Origin: Brevibacillus porteri | Lineage (GTDB): Bacteria > Bacillota > Bacilli > Brevibacillales > Brevibacillaceae | Assembly: GCF_003013475.1 (NCBI RefSeq) | Contig: NZ_PXZO01000042.1 | Span: forward strand, 62,001 to 126,000 | Direction: 5' to 3' | Length of the DNA: 64,000 bases | Shown here: positions 1 to 9,363 of the stretch, piece after piece | How positions within the stretch are numbered: the stretch's first letter is position 1 | Layout of the letters: the number at the start of each line of letters is the position of its first letter | Program-made: the position numbers and the translations under genes | Notes under the pieces: model-generated | The model's input: only the letters and a program-made list of their open reading frames with translations | Told to the model about the DNA's origin: nothing | Database searches by the model: none

Positions 1-1810
1 TGGTCAAATTCGCCTCCGCTTTAGGCAGATCGTTCTGGACGAATGCCGCTGCCTCGTCGAGCTTCTTCCCGATAGTAGGAAGATTCCCCTTCAAGAATGG
101 AGCTGCTACGCGAATGGCATTTGCAAAAGCATCCGACTTGCTTCTGAGCGTTTGTGCGAGCTCGTGGACCTGCGCCTGTATTTGCGGCATCTCCTGCTGG
201 ATTCGTTTCAGTTCTGCCAATCCCAGCTCCAAGCCCGTCTTTGTCTCTTGGAGAATCGCTTCGATATCCGGAAGTTTTTCTTGGGCCTTATGCAGTAGAT
301 CGGCAGATTCTCCTGTGATCACCTTCAGCCTTTCAATACCCTCGGATATTTTCGGGACGATTTCGCTATCGTAACGGGACAGGATGTCTCCCAATTCCGC
401 GCTGGTGTTTTTCGAAAGCTGATTCAGACTTTCGACTAAGTCTTTCGCAGGCTGCTTGCCTCTTTCCAGCGCGCTTGCAATCATGCCGAGAATCTCGATT
501 TGCCGGTTCATTCTGTTCTCAATCGTGCGCAGCCTCTCTGCGAAATGACTCAATGGCTGTCCAGGAATATAACTGTTTACTTTCTCTACAAGCGATGCCG
601 TATGCCCCAAAACATTCACGGCTCTGGCTAATCTGTCTTTCACGGCATTTACCTCACTCGCAGTAGGCAGGCGATCCGGATTGATTTGCAACAGTCTGTC
701 TGTGAGTTGTGTGAGTGCATCCGAGGCTTGCTGGGCTAAGATGAGATTTTGCTTGATCAGCGGTGCAATCGTTTCGAAGGCACCATCATGCCTCGCAAAA
801 AAGTCATTGAGCTGATCGGCAACAGCCGCGCCCTTATCAGTCAGATCAGCGATACGCGGCAACGCATCTTGAGCAGCCGAAACGATCTCAATGGCCTGAC
901 TCGCTTTTTCTGTGGCCGTAGTCACTGCGTTTGCGACTTTATCAAAATTTTGATCCAGCTCTTCAATTCGTCCGACGGCTTGCTCAATCACCGGCAGCTT
1001 GTCTTCCATCGCGATAATGACAGACGCCGCCTCATTGATTTTCGGCCAGTTTTGCTGAATCTTGAGCACGGCCTGCCCTGCTTGATTGATTTCGGGGATT
1101 CTTTTTTCCACTTCCAAAATGATCTGCGCTTTCTCGTGAATCTCGGGAAGTTTCTTCTCAATCTCCAACACTTTTTGCCCAGCGGCACGAATCTCGGGCA
1201 GGCTTTTTTCTAGTTGGAAAACGCCACTCTCGATTTTGCGGATGGTCGGCAATTGCTCTTCAATTTTAATGCCGATCTCTGTAAGCTTCGTCAGCAAGGC
1301 TTCACTGACGCTTTCCGTAAAGCTCTCGTTGATCTGCTTGGCAATCGCTGAAACACCTGACGAGGTGATTTTGGGTGCGACCGCGTTCACCTTTTCATTG
1401 ACCGTATAGATCACTTCAGGCTTGTTCAGATTGCCATGGACAATTCCCGTAATTTTTGTGGAAAAGTCAGCTGGGATCAGAATGCTGGCATAGTAATCGC
1501 CCCGCTCCACGCCCCGCCTGGCCTCTTCTTTGTCCACAAAGGTCCACCCTAGTTTCTGGTTGTTGTGCAAGCTCTTTATGAGCTCGTCTCCGATGTTGAC
1601 CTTTTGGTCACCAACCGTGGCTCCCTGATCCTCGCTCGTCACCGCCACCTTGACACCTTGCGTATTGGCGTAAGGGTCCCAGACCGATTTGATGTTGATC
1701 CAATCGTATAAACAAGGAAGGAAAATGATGGCGATGATCAGAAAAATCCCAGTCGGAACCTTGAAAATGTTAATCCAGTCCGTTTTGTAAATCTTCCATA
1801 TAGACCGCAT
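1..1810 (-). CDS. yhgE: YhgE/Pip family membrane protein, N-terminal part (C-terminus outside window)
   Basis: The frame is open from an ATG at 1810 (upstream AGGTGG) to the window edge, 603 codons, so only the N-terminal part is seen. It starts with a short cytoplasmic stretch and one hydrophobic segment (IFLIIAIIFLPCLYDW), followed by an extracytoplasmic region with the GDYYASILIPADFS signature typical of YhgE/Pip (phage infection protein) ABC-2-like membrane proteins. A very long helical region then follows, beginning with six exact 17-residue repeats (codons at 947-1252, each starting LPxI or similar). In the family, the C-terminal part carries about five more membrane helices. Members are linked to phage adsorption and to type VII-like secretion or export, but the biochemical role is unsettled. 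It is followed by no visible terminator in the window. Family call is firm, function is not. Confidence 0.85.
   Translation of the reverse strand, partial: MRSIWKIYKTDWINIFKVPTGIFLIIAIIFLPCLYDWINIKSVWDPYANTQGVKVAVTSEDQGATVGDQKVNIGDELIKSLHNNQKLGWTFVDKEEARRGVERGDYYASILIPADFSTKITGIVHGNLNKPEVIYTVNEKVNAVAPKITSSGVSAIAKQINESFTESVSEALLTKLTEIGIKIEEQLPTIRKIESGVFQLEKSLPEIRAAGQKVLEIEKKLPEIHEKAQIILEVEKRIPEINQAGQAVLKIQQNWPKINEAASVIIAMEDKLPVIEQAVGRIEELDQNFDKVANAVTTATEKASQAIEIVSAAQDALPRIADLTDKGAAVADQLNDFFARHDGAFETIAPLIKQNLILAQQASDALTQLTDRLLQINPDRLPTASEVNAVKDRLARAVNVLGHTASLVEKVNSYIPGQPLSHFAERLRTIENRMNRQIEILGMIASALERGKQPAKDLVESLNQLSKNTSAELGDILSRYDSEIVPKISEGIERLKVITGESADLLHKAQEKLPDIEAILQETKTGLELGLAELKRIQQEMPQIQAQVHELAQTLRSKSDAFANAIRVAAPFLKGNLPTIGKKLDEAAAFVQNDLPKAEANLT
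947..1252 (-). repeat. Six tandem 17-residue (51-base) coiled-coil repeats in the YhgE-like protein
   Basis: Reading the minus strand, six consecutive 17-residue units each begin with LPTI, LPEI, LPEI, IPEI, WPKI and LPVI and continue with an alternating Ala/Val/Ile/Leu and charged pattern. No unit carries an insertion. The DNA copies are diverged, so the repeat is old and kept at protein level. It probably forms a regular helical rod outside the membrane. Confidence 0.7.
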
Positions 1811-1944
1811 GTATGTACCACCTAGTAAGAAAGAATGGATGAATCGTTACACTCACATGACAGTTTACCATGGAAGGAAATGATCGGGAATGAGCTGTCA
1901 GTAGTATCATGAGCTGCTGCACGTCAATTTATAAAGGACAATCT

Positions 1945-3531
1945 TCAACGCGCTGGACTCACCATGTCAAAGCTCCAATTCACATTTTCATACCTTTTTA
2001 CTAGCTGACTGGCCGTGATCGTTACCGGTTGATTTTCCCTTCCTTTCGGGAAATCGCGGATCGTGATCGTTCTTGCTTGGGGACGATCTTTTTTCGTAGA
2101 AGGATCTTCCATCTCCATTTTGACGATGCCCAATCCAATCGCATCGATTCCACGGTATTCATAGGTGTCCTGGTGGTAGGTGAACTCTGCCTCTACGATA
2201 CCGACGTATCCGGATGTGCCGGGAGCTGGATTAATCTCGGGAGCAATGTGAAACGACTTTAAGACAAACGTATTCCCCTCGTTGGTAAAGGTTAGAGGTT
2301 GTTTGTTGAGTTCAGCAGGCGTAAATGTCAGTAGCAGATCGGATGGTTCTGCCTTCTCGATGTAGACAGTACGATACGTCAGCTTTTTGTTTGGTCCAAT
2401 CGGTCCATAAAACTCCCCATCTGCCCCGTTCGTATCCATCACAACCTTGCCTTTCTCATCGACGATTTCCCACATGACTGCCGCATTCATCCCAAAGAAA
2501 TCCCATATCTCCTTGGCTGTGACCTTGTCCGGGTAAAGCGAATTATAGACCTTCACTCCTGCTTGCACTCTTGATTCCATACGGGCAAGCTCTTGCTCAT
2601 TCATTTTGGAGGAGAGAATCAACTTCGATTCCATTGGCGTCAGAATCAGTCGGTCAGCCTCTAGGAGAAATCCTTGCGGCGAGGTATACGTTTTCTTGAT
2701 CGGAATCGTTTGGGTTGCCGACTTGCTTTTTTCCAGCGAGACAGGAATCTTCAAGTGCCACCTTCCGTAAGTCCGATTAACCTTCTCTTCTTTCTCTTTT
2801 GAGGCTTCATCGTGCAGATCCACTCTGTTTACTTTCAGATTGAGAATCAAATCGTTCGGTATATTTTCAGGGAGATACAAGGTCTCGAAGCCGTAGGAAT
2901 GCTGTACCTCGGTTCCGATGTACTTCCCATTTTGGTCTGACAGGAAAATCCGGTTATCCTTGTTTTCAAATTCAATTGAAGCTTCTAGCTCTTGATTTTT
3001 CTCTGTGAAAAACCGAATCGACACGTACATTTTTAATGGATCGACCAAAATCTCATCTACCATCATAGTAATGCCTTGATCGGTTACCTTTTGATTCACT
3101 TTCTGGGAAAAGCCCAGATCGCCTCCACGCTGCATTTCCACGATAAACGACTCAGAAAAAATCGACTGGACATAGTGAGCGAGCGTCGGAGATGAGACGA
3201 CACCCACTGTCAGGGCAAGCAGCAGTATGGCTGCAGTGAGACCTACCTTTTGCCATAGACGACTACTTGACCATTTTTTTAGGCGTTTCGGTCCTTGTTG
3301 TTGCTCTTCTACCTGTAAAATTTCCGCCATGACTTTTTCGGTGAATTGATCAGAGGCGGACACGATCGGCCAAGGTTTACTCAAGTCGGCATCTACTTCG
3401 TCGACTTCCTGAAGCAGCATGGACTGACAATGCTCACAAACAGCGATATGGTCCTGAAGCTGTCTTCCCTCTACAACTGAAAGCTCTCGGTCGACCTGAT
3501 TGATCAGCCTGACACAATCAGCACATTTCAT
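1945..3531 (-). CDS. Anti-sigma factor, zf-HC2 plus DUF4179-type extracellular domain
   Basis: A 528-residue protein. The start at 3531 is chosen because GGGGGGAG lies just upstream and residues then match the family (MKCADC); a longer frame to 3579 has no ribosome site. The N-terminus has a zinc-binding anti-sigma motif (Cys3, Cys6, then HxxxCxxC at about residues 28-35), followed by a basic linker, one membrane helix at about residues 95-115 (LTAAILLLALTVGVVSS), and a large extracytoplasmic part resembling DUF4179/DUF5643. The gene overlaps the end of the upstream sigma factor gene by 14 bases, which indicates translational coupling. The expected role is to hold the partner sigma factor at the membrane until an envelope signal releases it. 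The signal is unknown. Confidence 0.85.
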   Translation of the reverse strand: MKCADCVRLINQVDRELSVVEGRQLQDHIAVCEHCQSMLLQEVDEVDADLSKPWPIVSASDQFTEKVMAEILQVEEQQQGPKRLKKWSSSRLWQKVGLTAAILLLALTVGVVSSPTLAHYVQSIFSESFIVEMQRGGDLGFSQKVNQKVTDQGITMMVDEILVDPLKMYVSIRFFTEKNQELEASIEFENKDNRIFLSDQNGKYIGTEVQHSYGFETLYLPENIPNDLILNLKVNRVDLHDEASKEKEEKVNRTYGRWHLKIPVSLEKSKSATQTIPIKKTYTSPQGFLLEADRLILTPMESKLILSSKMNEQELARMESRVQAGVKVYNSLYPDKVTAKEIWDFFGMNAAVMWEIVDEKGKVVMDTNGADGEFYGPIGPNKKLTYRTVYIEKAEPSDLLLTFTPAELNKQPLTFTNEGNTFVLKSFHIAPEINPAPGTSGYVGIVEAEFTYHQDTYEYRGIDAIGLGIVKMEMEDPSTKKDRPQARTITIRDFPKGRENQPVTITASQLVKRYENVNWSFDMVSPAR

Positions 3532-4075
3532 GAAGCTCCCCCCTTTTTCCCATGAGCTCACGCAGCTTTTTCTTTGCACGGTACAAGTGAACCTGCACGG
3601 TTGTCACCGGTACTTGCATCGTCTCAGCAATTTCTTGATAACTCAGCTCTTCAAAATAACGCAGCGTAAGTACAATCCGGTAATGGGAAGCGAGCTCTTC
3701 CATGACAGCGAATAGCTCGGTTTGTTTTTCAATCGCCAAGTAAAACGACTCCGGATTTTCTTCGCAGGTATGTGCCATTTTGGACTCTTGTAAAGGTACG
3801 CTCGGATGCTTCTCGGTCCTCCGCCAAGCTTGCAGACAACAATTGATTGCGATTTTGTTTAACCAAGCTGAAAACGGACGGCTAACATCGTATTGCTGCA
3901 AACTTTTATACGCATTGACGAAAGCTGACTGTGCGAAATCTTCTGCATCCTCTGGGGAATTGCCCATCCGCACGAGTAAAGAGCAAACCCTGTTTTTGTA
4001 CTTGTTCACAAGGTGGGAAAAGGCATGCGGGTCGCCTCCCAAGACTTGTTTCACCCACTCTTGATCCTCCTCCAT
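3518..4075 (-). CDS. ECF RNA polymerase sigma factor (SigW/SigV-like group)
   Basis: 185 residues, from the ATG at 4075 with GGGAGAGA upstream; an upstream in-frame ATG (4120) has weaker context. Region sigma2 is seen at about residues 18-85, including the DAEDFAQSAFVNAYKSL core. Region sigma4 lies at about residues 120-178 with the helix-turn-helix LSYQEIAETMQVPVTTVQVHLYR, abbreviated here. The gene sits directly upstream of, and overlaps, its anti-sigma factor gene, the usual arrangement for ECF pairs and a sign of autoregulation. I could not identify a convincing ECF promoter (AAC...CGT type) in the 180 bases upstream. The regulon cannot be told from the window. Confidence 0.92.
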   Translation of the reverse strand: MEEDQEWVKQVLGGDPHAFSHLVNKYKNRVCSLLVRMGNSPEDAEDFAQSAFVNAYKSLQQYDVSRPFSAWLNKIAINCCLQAWRRTEKHPSVPLQESKMAHTCEENPESFYLAIEKQTELFAVMEELASHYRIVLTLRYFEELSYQEIAETMQVPVTTVQVHLYRAKKKLRELMGKRGELHEMC

Positions 4076-4206
4076 AAACTGTCTCTCCCTTCTATTTCTA
4101 TCACCAGACATTCCGTTCACTTCTACTGTCCAGCAATCATTCTACCTTTACTATGAAAAGATCGGTTTTTTTCTTACAAGGACTGGATAAATATTTTTCA
4201 GGACAG

Positions 4207-4236
4207 AAAAAAAGCCCAACCATCACTGGTCAGGCT
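4207..4236 (-). terminator. Rho-independent terminator of the metallophosphoesterase gene
   Basis: On the minus strand an AGCCTGACCA/TGGTTGGGCT stem with a GTGA loop is followed by seven T residues. It lies about 20 bases past the stop at 4258, between that gene and the ECF sigma gene start. Confidence 0.85.
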
Positions 4237-4257
4237 CTTCCTAGTCAATCAGTAACT

Positions 4258-7200
4258 CTATTTTCTCACTTTCAACGTGTACTCGCTTGTATGACCATCG
4301 TTTTCGGCAACAATCGTCACTGTGGTTTTGTCCCGTGTATCCTCATGGATGGTTACCAGGCCATCCTCGCTAACCTCGGCATCTTCCGTTTCCACGACAC
4401 TGTAAGTGGTTCCTGTGCTTTCTTTGGTCATATCGCGTCGGCTGCGGTCCGTCATGATAGCCGATACGCTCATTTGAACCGTACTACCAGGCTTTACTGT
4501 ACTCTTTTTGGCGGACAGATTGATACTCTTAACCTCTGCAATCGTGAACGTCACTTTGGTCGATTTTTCTCCGTTGCTCACCTTGATGGTAACTTTTTTG
4601 CCAGGTCGCGCATCCTCGGAAATCACGATCAAGCCGTTTTCATCCACGGTGACGCTGCTGTTGTCAGATTCATAGACGGTTCCGCTCTCTACATCAGTCA
4701 AATCCTGCTCGGTACGGTTCGAGAACCATCCGGTTACCTGGAGCTGGAGACTCTCACCCGGCAACAAGGATGCCCGGCCTGGTGTCACGTCCACTCTTTG
4801 CAGACCTGTATTTGCTACCATGTAGATTCCCAGCTTCTCGATTTCAAAGCTTGCGCGATCACCTGTTTTGATCACATCTACTGTTTTGCCTTTGGAGGTC
4901 TTGAGGACGTTCCATACTCGCTTCGATTCATCATAGTACTGAGCCGTTAAATATTTTTCCTTCTGCTCGTACGGCAGAATCATGCGGACAGTCTCGCTGT
5001 CAAAGCGCTTCATTTCCTTGTTATCTGCTTCTAGGCGAACTTCGTACATATCGCTGGCATTGCCCGATTTCGAAGGCTTTTTGATATCGTCCGGCTTCGA
5101 GAGCTCGACGTGGATATCCGCACCGTCATGCTCTTTGAGAAGCTCGCTGGACAGCCACACACCTGCTTCTTCCTTGTTCACCAGGGCTACATTGATTTGT
5201 TTTTGTGCCAATGCATCGACGATATCACCACTTAGTGTCATCGAAGAATTTTCTTCTTCCTTCGATTTTTTCGCTGCACGCACTTCATGACGAGCGCCGT
5301 CCATGCGAATCTCGATTGTCTTCTCCAATCCAAACAGCGATGCTTGCTTGTCCATTGCTGTCTCGATGGACTCTACTGCTTGGGCAAAACGTTCGATCTG
5401 AGCGACTACCTTCTCCGTATTTTCGCTATCGTCTGCTTCGATCGTGCTGACCTGTGTCAAAAGTTCAGCGATTGGTTCTTTCAGCTTTTTCACCCATTTT
5501 TCAGAGAGATCGTCTTTATCCAGCTTGGCAATCGTCGTCTCTGCTACATGAGCCATGACTTTTACTGCTTGCTCCCATTGTTCTTGATCGTTTTTCTCGA
5601 TCTCACCTACAACAGGCAAGAAAGCATCCTTCAACAGGGAATAGGTCTGTTCTAACACTTGATCCTCATCGACGATATCCTCTTTCCACTTGGAAACCAT
5701 CGCGGCCAACACGGTATCCGTTGCATCGGAGACCAAAGCAAGATGCGTAGAGTCACTGAGCTTGTCGTCCTTGATCAGCTTGGACAATTGCTTGATCGCA
5801 TTCTCGGCTTGCTTCTCTACTACATCCTCATCTGTAGCGTTCTTAATGGCATTAGCAGCAGCACGATTGGCTTGGCGCAACTGCTCATCTGGCGTGAGTA
5901 CAGGTGGATCTACCGGTGGTGTGACTGGCGGTACTTCGGTAAACGCGTCCTTCAGTGCTGTTTGCGCAAAGTCCACTGACTCTGTGTCCTCTTGCTTGGA
6001 GAAAGCGAGAATTTTCGTCGTGCCATTCGGGATCGCCGTACCATTCGGCATCACGTAGATGACCTTATCGCCTGTCTTGGCTACAGATGCGATCGCTGAC
6101 TGATCGGACAGCTTGCCCTCGCCGTTCCCCCAGTAGAGTACATACTCGTCAATGTTCGCTTCATTTGCCGCAGGAGTGATCGTGACGTCCCCGCCAATCA
6201 CACCCTTATTTGTGTCGGCATCGGTAAAGGATACTGCCTGTGGTGCCTGTGCCTGCGTTTCATCGACAATCGTAAAGGTCACGCGGCCAAGCTCCAAATT
6301 ATCGTTATCTGTGCGATACTCCGCTTCCCCGACATAAATCGCATCGTATTTGCCCGGAGCGAGCTTCAAATCCTTGAATGAGACCGTTCCATTTGGTTGC
6401 TTCACGCCGCTCGTTTTTTGCTGAGCGATTGCTTTTACATTTTTGCCCAACTTCGTGCCTGTAGGGAAAATACCGATCCAGTCTTCTCTTACCGAACTCG
6501 TGTAGGCCACTTCAATCGCTTCTGACGACAGGTACTTCTCCTTCACCATCTGAACCGTAGGATTGCTCAAGGTCAAATCTGGATCGGTAGAAGGGTCTAC
6601 CACTGGAATTTTCTTGGATAGATCAATTTCATATTGTGCATTGGCGATCCACATGTCGTTTTTAAAATCTCTGCCTTTTACCAGGACTTTATCCTTGTAA
6701 ACTTCCACGAAAAAGCCTTGGCTTCCGTCCTTGCCTGTATTGGCGTCTGTCCACAGATAAGAGGTAGCACCCGCATTAAACATCGTGGCGTATTTGGCGT
6801 TGTACATCGTATCCTTCGCACCCAACTCCCAGTGTGTATGTCCACTGAACAGGAAAGCTCCAGGATGCTTCGCCAGGATCGTTTTCAATTCTGTATCTTG
6901 TCTGACACCGTACCAGTAATTGCTTTTGAGATAGCCATCATTGGCACCGGCTACCGTGTTCTTCAACGGTTGGTGATGGAAAATGAACGTCGGCTTGCCC
7001 CCAGACTCAGCCAGCTTCTCATCCAGCCATTTCAACTGCGTTTCAGACAGGTAGGAATAGTCTTTCAGCCCTTTTTCCGTGCCAAGGAAAATGAACTGGT
7101 AGCCGTTGATCCACTCATTGTAGTAGCTGGACTTCATGTTGGTGTACTTGTGGAACAGCTCGGAAAACTGCGTCCAGTCCCCCCAGCGAACGTCGTGGTT

Positions 7201-8154
7201 CCCTTGCACAAAATACGTTTCCGGGAGTTGGTCCTTGTACATGTTAAAAATCCGGGCCAGCTCCATGTATTGCGCTTCGGTTCCGTTCTCGGTATTGTCC
7301 CCGATGGTCATGAGTCCGTCACTGTCCGGATTCAGCGCAACCATATCTTTGAAAGCATCTTCGAGGTTTTTATTATGAACGTGATCCTTGCTGGTTTGCA
7401 CATGCATGTCGGTGATGACTTCAAAGCTGACCAATGGCTTCTCTTTCACCATTCCTGGGATCGTAAACTCTGCGCTCGCAATCGTTTCACCCGCAGCTGA
7501 ATCCGAGTAAGCGAGGAGTTTCGTCGCACCTTTTGGAATGACCGTGTTAGCTGGGATTGTATAGGTCGCATACGTTTCACCTGGCGTAGTTGGAGGCTGC
7601 ACTTGTGCGATGATCGGCTCTCCAGGCAGTTTTCCGACATCATTTCCCCAGTACAGATTGTAATGAGCCACATTCGCAGTATCGGCAGGGATTTTGATTT
7701 TCACATCGCCTGCGATCTGGTCTGCATCGTCATCCGTATCGACAAAAGTAATACCCGCAGGAGGATTCAAGGTAATGATCGAAAAAGGAGCCCGCTGAAA
7801 AATGTTGTAGCCGTCATTTTGCATGTACAGTGCCTCGTACTCACCTGCTGGCAATGACTTCGTAAAGCTCATCGCACCATTCGGCTGACCGTTTGCACTC
7901 GTATATTGCCAAGCGAGAGAAGGATTGCTGCCCTGTGGAATGGCACCTGCTTTATACAGTCCGATCCAATCCTTCAGGGAAGCTCCTGTATACGACAAGG
8001 ACATCGGTTGACCATACAAATAGGTTTGCTTGTCCATCGTGACGGTCTGCTCTCCTGCTGCCTGAACGCCTTGGATCATAAAAGGTTGAGTCATTCCCAT
8101 GAAGGCAACCGTAACACCCAGTACCATCGACATCGTTTTGTTTATCACTTTCAT
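4258..8154 (-). CDS. Large secreted calcineurin-like metallophosphoesterase with Ig-like and DUF4073-type regions
   Basis: 1298 residues, ATG at 8154 with GAGGTG ten bases upstream (the in-frame ATG at 8172 has no ribosome site). A Sec signal peptide ends near VQAAGEQ. The phosphoesterase domain spans about residues 240-480, with DMH (about 249), GDNTENG, GNHD (about 320), HHQP and GHTHW (about 439), which supplies the usual two-metal ligands. It is flanked on both sides by the same pair of modules: an Ig-like segment (SLKDWIGLY before, VREDWIGIF after) followed by a fibronectin-like segment (YNLYWGN before, YVLYWGN after). A helical region at about 750-1050 resembles DUF4073, and two Big2-like domains close the protein (about 1120-1298). 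There is no LPxTG or SLH anchor, so it is probably released or wall-associated. The substrate is unknown. Confidence 0.85.
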   Translation of the reverse strand: MKVINKTMSMVLGVTVAFMGMTQPFMIQGVQAAGEQTVTMDKQTYLYGQPMSLSYTGASLKDWIGLYKAGAIPQGSNPSLAWQYTSANGQPNGAMSFTKSLPAGEYEALYMQNDGYNIFQRAPFSIITLNPPAGITFVDTDDDADQIAGDVKIKIPADTANVAHYNLYWGNDVGKLPGEPIIAQVQPPTTPGETYATYTIPANTVIPKGATKLLAYSDSAAGETIASAEFTIPGMVKEKPLVSFEVITDMHVQTSKDHVHNKNLEDAFKDMVALNPDSDGLMTIGDNTENGTEAQYMELARIFNMYKDQLPETYFVQGNHDVRWGDWTQFSELFHKYTNMKSSYYNEWINGYQFIFLGTEKGLKDYSYLSETQLKWLDEKLAESGGKPTFIFHHQPLKNTVAGANDGYLKSNYWYGVRQDTELKTILAKHPGAFLFSGHTHWELGAKDTMYNAKYATMFNAGATSYLWTDANTGKDGSQGFFVEVYKDKVLVKGRDFKNDMWIANAQYEIDLSKKIPVVDPSTDPDLTLSNPTVQMVKEKYLSSEAIEVAYTSSVREDWIGIFPTGTKLGKNVKAIAQQKTSGVKQPNGTVSFKDLKLAPGKYDAIYVGEAEYRTDNDNLELGRVTFTIVDETQAQAPQAVSFTDADTNKGVIGGDVTITPAANEANIDEYVLYWGNGEGKLSDQSAIASVAKTGDKVIYVMPNGTAIPNGTTKILAFSKQEDTESVDFAQTALKDAFTEVPPVTPPVDPPVLTPDEQLRQANRAAANAIKNATDEDVVEKQAENAIKQLSKLIKDDKLSDSTHLALVSDATDTVLAAMVSKWKEDIVDEDQVLEQTYSLLKDAFLPVVGEIEKNDQEQWEQAVKVMAHVAETTIAKLDKDDLSEKWVKKLKEPIAELLTQVSTIEADDSENTEKVVAQIERFAQAVESIETAMDKQASLFGLEKTIEIRMDGARHEVRAAKKSKEEENSSMTLSGDIVDALAQKQINVALVNKEEAGVWLSSELLKEHDGADIHVELSKPDDIKKPSKSGNASDMYEVRLEADNKEMKRFDSETVRMILPYEQKEKYLTAQYYDESKRVWNVLKTSKGKTVDVIKTGDRASFEIEKLGIYMVANTGLQRVDVTPGRASLLPGESLQLQVTGWFSNRTEQDLTDVESGTVYESDNSSVTVDENGLIVISEDARPGKKVTIKVSNGEKSTKVTFTIAEVKSINLSAKKSTVKPGSTVQMSVSAIMTDRSRRDMTKESTGTTYSVVETEDAEVSEDGLVTIHEDTRDKTTVTIVAENDGHTSEYTLKVRK

Positions 8155-8206
8155 AATAAACGCGCACCTCATTTCGATCAGATTGATAGAGTCCGACTGA
8201 TGATTT

Positions 8207-8548
8207 TTACACGACCTTGCTGCTGACTTTCAGACCAATGACACCAATCACAATGAGTGACATCCAGAGCATTTGCTGTAGATTGATCATTTCTTTGAAT
8301 AAGAAAATACCGACGAATGTAATGAGAACAATCCCGACACCAGACCAGATCGCATAAGCGACACCAACCTGTATATAGCTGAGTGCGAAATTAAGCAGAG
8401 TAAAGCTGGCACCGTACAACAGAAACATCAGAATGGATGGCCACAGCTTGGTAAAGCCCGCAGATAGTTTCATCGAAGTCGTACCTGCTAGCTCCAACAG
8501 AATAGCGAATGCGAGGAGAACCCACCCCCACCCGATCCCCTCATTCAT
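8207..8548 (-). CDS. Small multidrug resistance (SMR/EmrE) family transporter
   Basis: 113 residues with four hydrophobic segments and the family's membrane-embedded glutamate at Glu19 (LLELAGTTSMK), the proton- and substrate-binding residue in EmrE-like proteins. Length is typical for a single-subunit SMR protein. The start overlaps the end of the upstream HAD phosphatase gene by 8 bases, so it is translated from the same mRNA as the ABC importer operon. SMR proteins export cationic compounds such as quaternary ammonium ions or guanidinium. Only one SMR subunit is present here, so a homodimer is expected. The substrate is not predictable from sequence; the operon suggests a nitrogenous or phosphonate-derived compound. 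Confidence 0.85.
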   Translation of the reverse strand: MNEGIGWGWVLLAFAILLELAGTTSMKLSAGFTKLWPSILMFLLYGASFTLLNFALSYIQVGVAYAIWSGVGIVLITFVGIFLFKEMINLQQMLWMSLIVIGVIGLKVSSKVV

Positions 8549-9323
8549 GCCGTGATGCCTCCACCTTCAGCTGCGCATAGGAGGAAATCACCGCTTCTGC
8601 TTCCTCCAGGATTTGAATCCGGTCAGAAGAGTCTTCCTTGCTCACAATGCCAATGGTCACCGAGACACCTGCACTTTTCCCCATGCGTATGTCGCCGCTC
8701 GTATCGCCGATGACAGCGACTTCTCTCGGCTTCAAGCCCAATTGGGTACAAGCTTTTACCACCATGTCGGGATAAGGCTTGCCACGCTCTACCTGATCAT
8801 TCCCGATAATGACTGGAAAATAAGAGCGAATGCCCATCCATTCCATGTGCTTGATCGCTTCCTCTGTTTCGTCTGCGGTTACAATCCCCATAAACATTCC
8901 GTGGTCGCGACATTGTTCGAGGAACGGAATCAGCCCCGGGATGGGATAAGCAGGACGAGTCTGATCCATATCCTGATAAGCTCGCTCCTTGCACTCTCTA
9001 GCGAGTCGCATTGATTCTCCCCACGATAGTCCCTGACGATAACCTTGCCATGCCAGGATCGCAAGCAAATCACCAGTCGAGCCCATCGCTAACGGACCAT
9101 TGATGCTGTAGTCGCATACGTGCCCGTCTTCGTCGTGAACAGTCCCCCACAGCTCTGCGAGAGGAGCGATCTGGGCCGGCTGTGGAAGCTGTTTGGCAAA
9201 ATGACGATGTACGGATTCGCTCCAGTACCCCCAGAGCCGCACAAACTCCAGCAAAGTACCATCCTTATCGAACAAAATCGCTTTGACCGTATATCTCTTG
9301 TTGTTAACAAGTAAGTCGGGCAT
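8541..9323 (-). CDS. HAD-superfamily phosphatase
   Basis: 260 residues from an ATG at 9323 with GGTGGG six bases upstream; the frame extends upstream to 9392 but lacks a ribosome site there. HAD motifs are clear: motif I DKDGTLL (nucleophile Asp and acid/base Asp), motif II around IVTADE, the motif III Lys in ERGKPYPD, and motif IV GDTSGDIRMG. An alpha-helical cap sits between motifs I and II, as in phosphoglycolate phosphatase-like enzymes. It lacks the FDWAGTT-type motif of phosphonoacetaldehyde hydrolase PhnX. It is the fourth gene of the ABC importer operon, 40 bases after the permease, and overlaps the SMR gene, so it probably dephosphorylates an imported compound or a product of it. Confidence 0.8.
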   Translation of the reverse strand: MPDLLVNNKRYTVKAILFDKDGTLLEFVRLWGYWSESVHRHFAKQLPQPAQIAPLAELWGTVHDEDGHVCDYSINGPLAMGSTGDLLAILAWQGYRQGLSWGESMRLARECKERAYQDMDQTRPAYPIPGLIPFLEQCRDHGMFMGIVTADETEEAIKHMEWMGIRSYFPVIIGNDQVERGKPYPDMVVKACTQLGLKPREVAVIGDTSGDIRMGKSAGVSVTIGIVSKEDSSDRIQILEEAEAVISSYAQLKVEASRHE

Positions 9324-9363
9324 CTTTTTCCCACCTGCATTCCATTTTGAATCGGATTTGACT

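Noticed and set aside
4153..4950. A 265-codon plus-strand frame across the end of the metallophosphoesterase gene
   Set aside because: It spans the terminator hairpin and lies antisense to the Big2-like domains; no ribosome site.
6634..7500. A 288-codon plus-strand frame opposite the metallophosphoesterase gene
   Set aside because: It is complementary to the catalytic domain with all its conserved motifs; no start signal is present.
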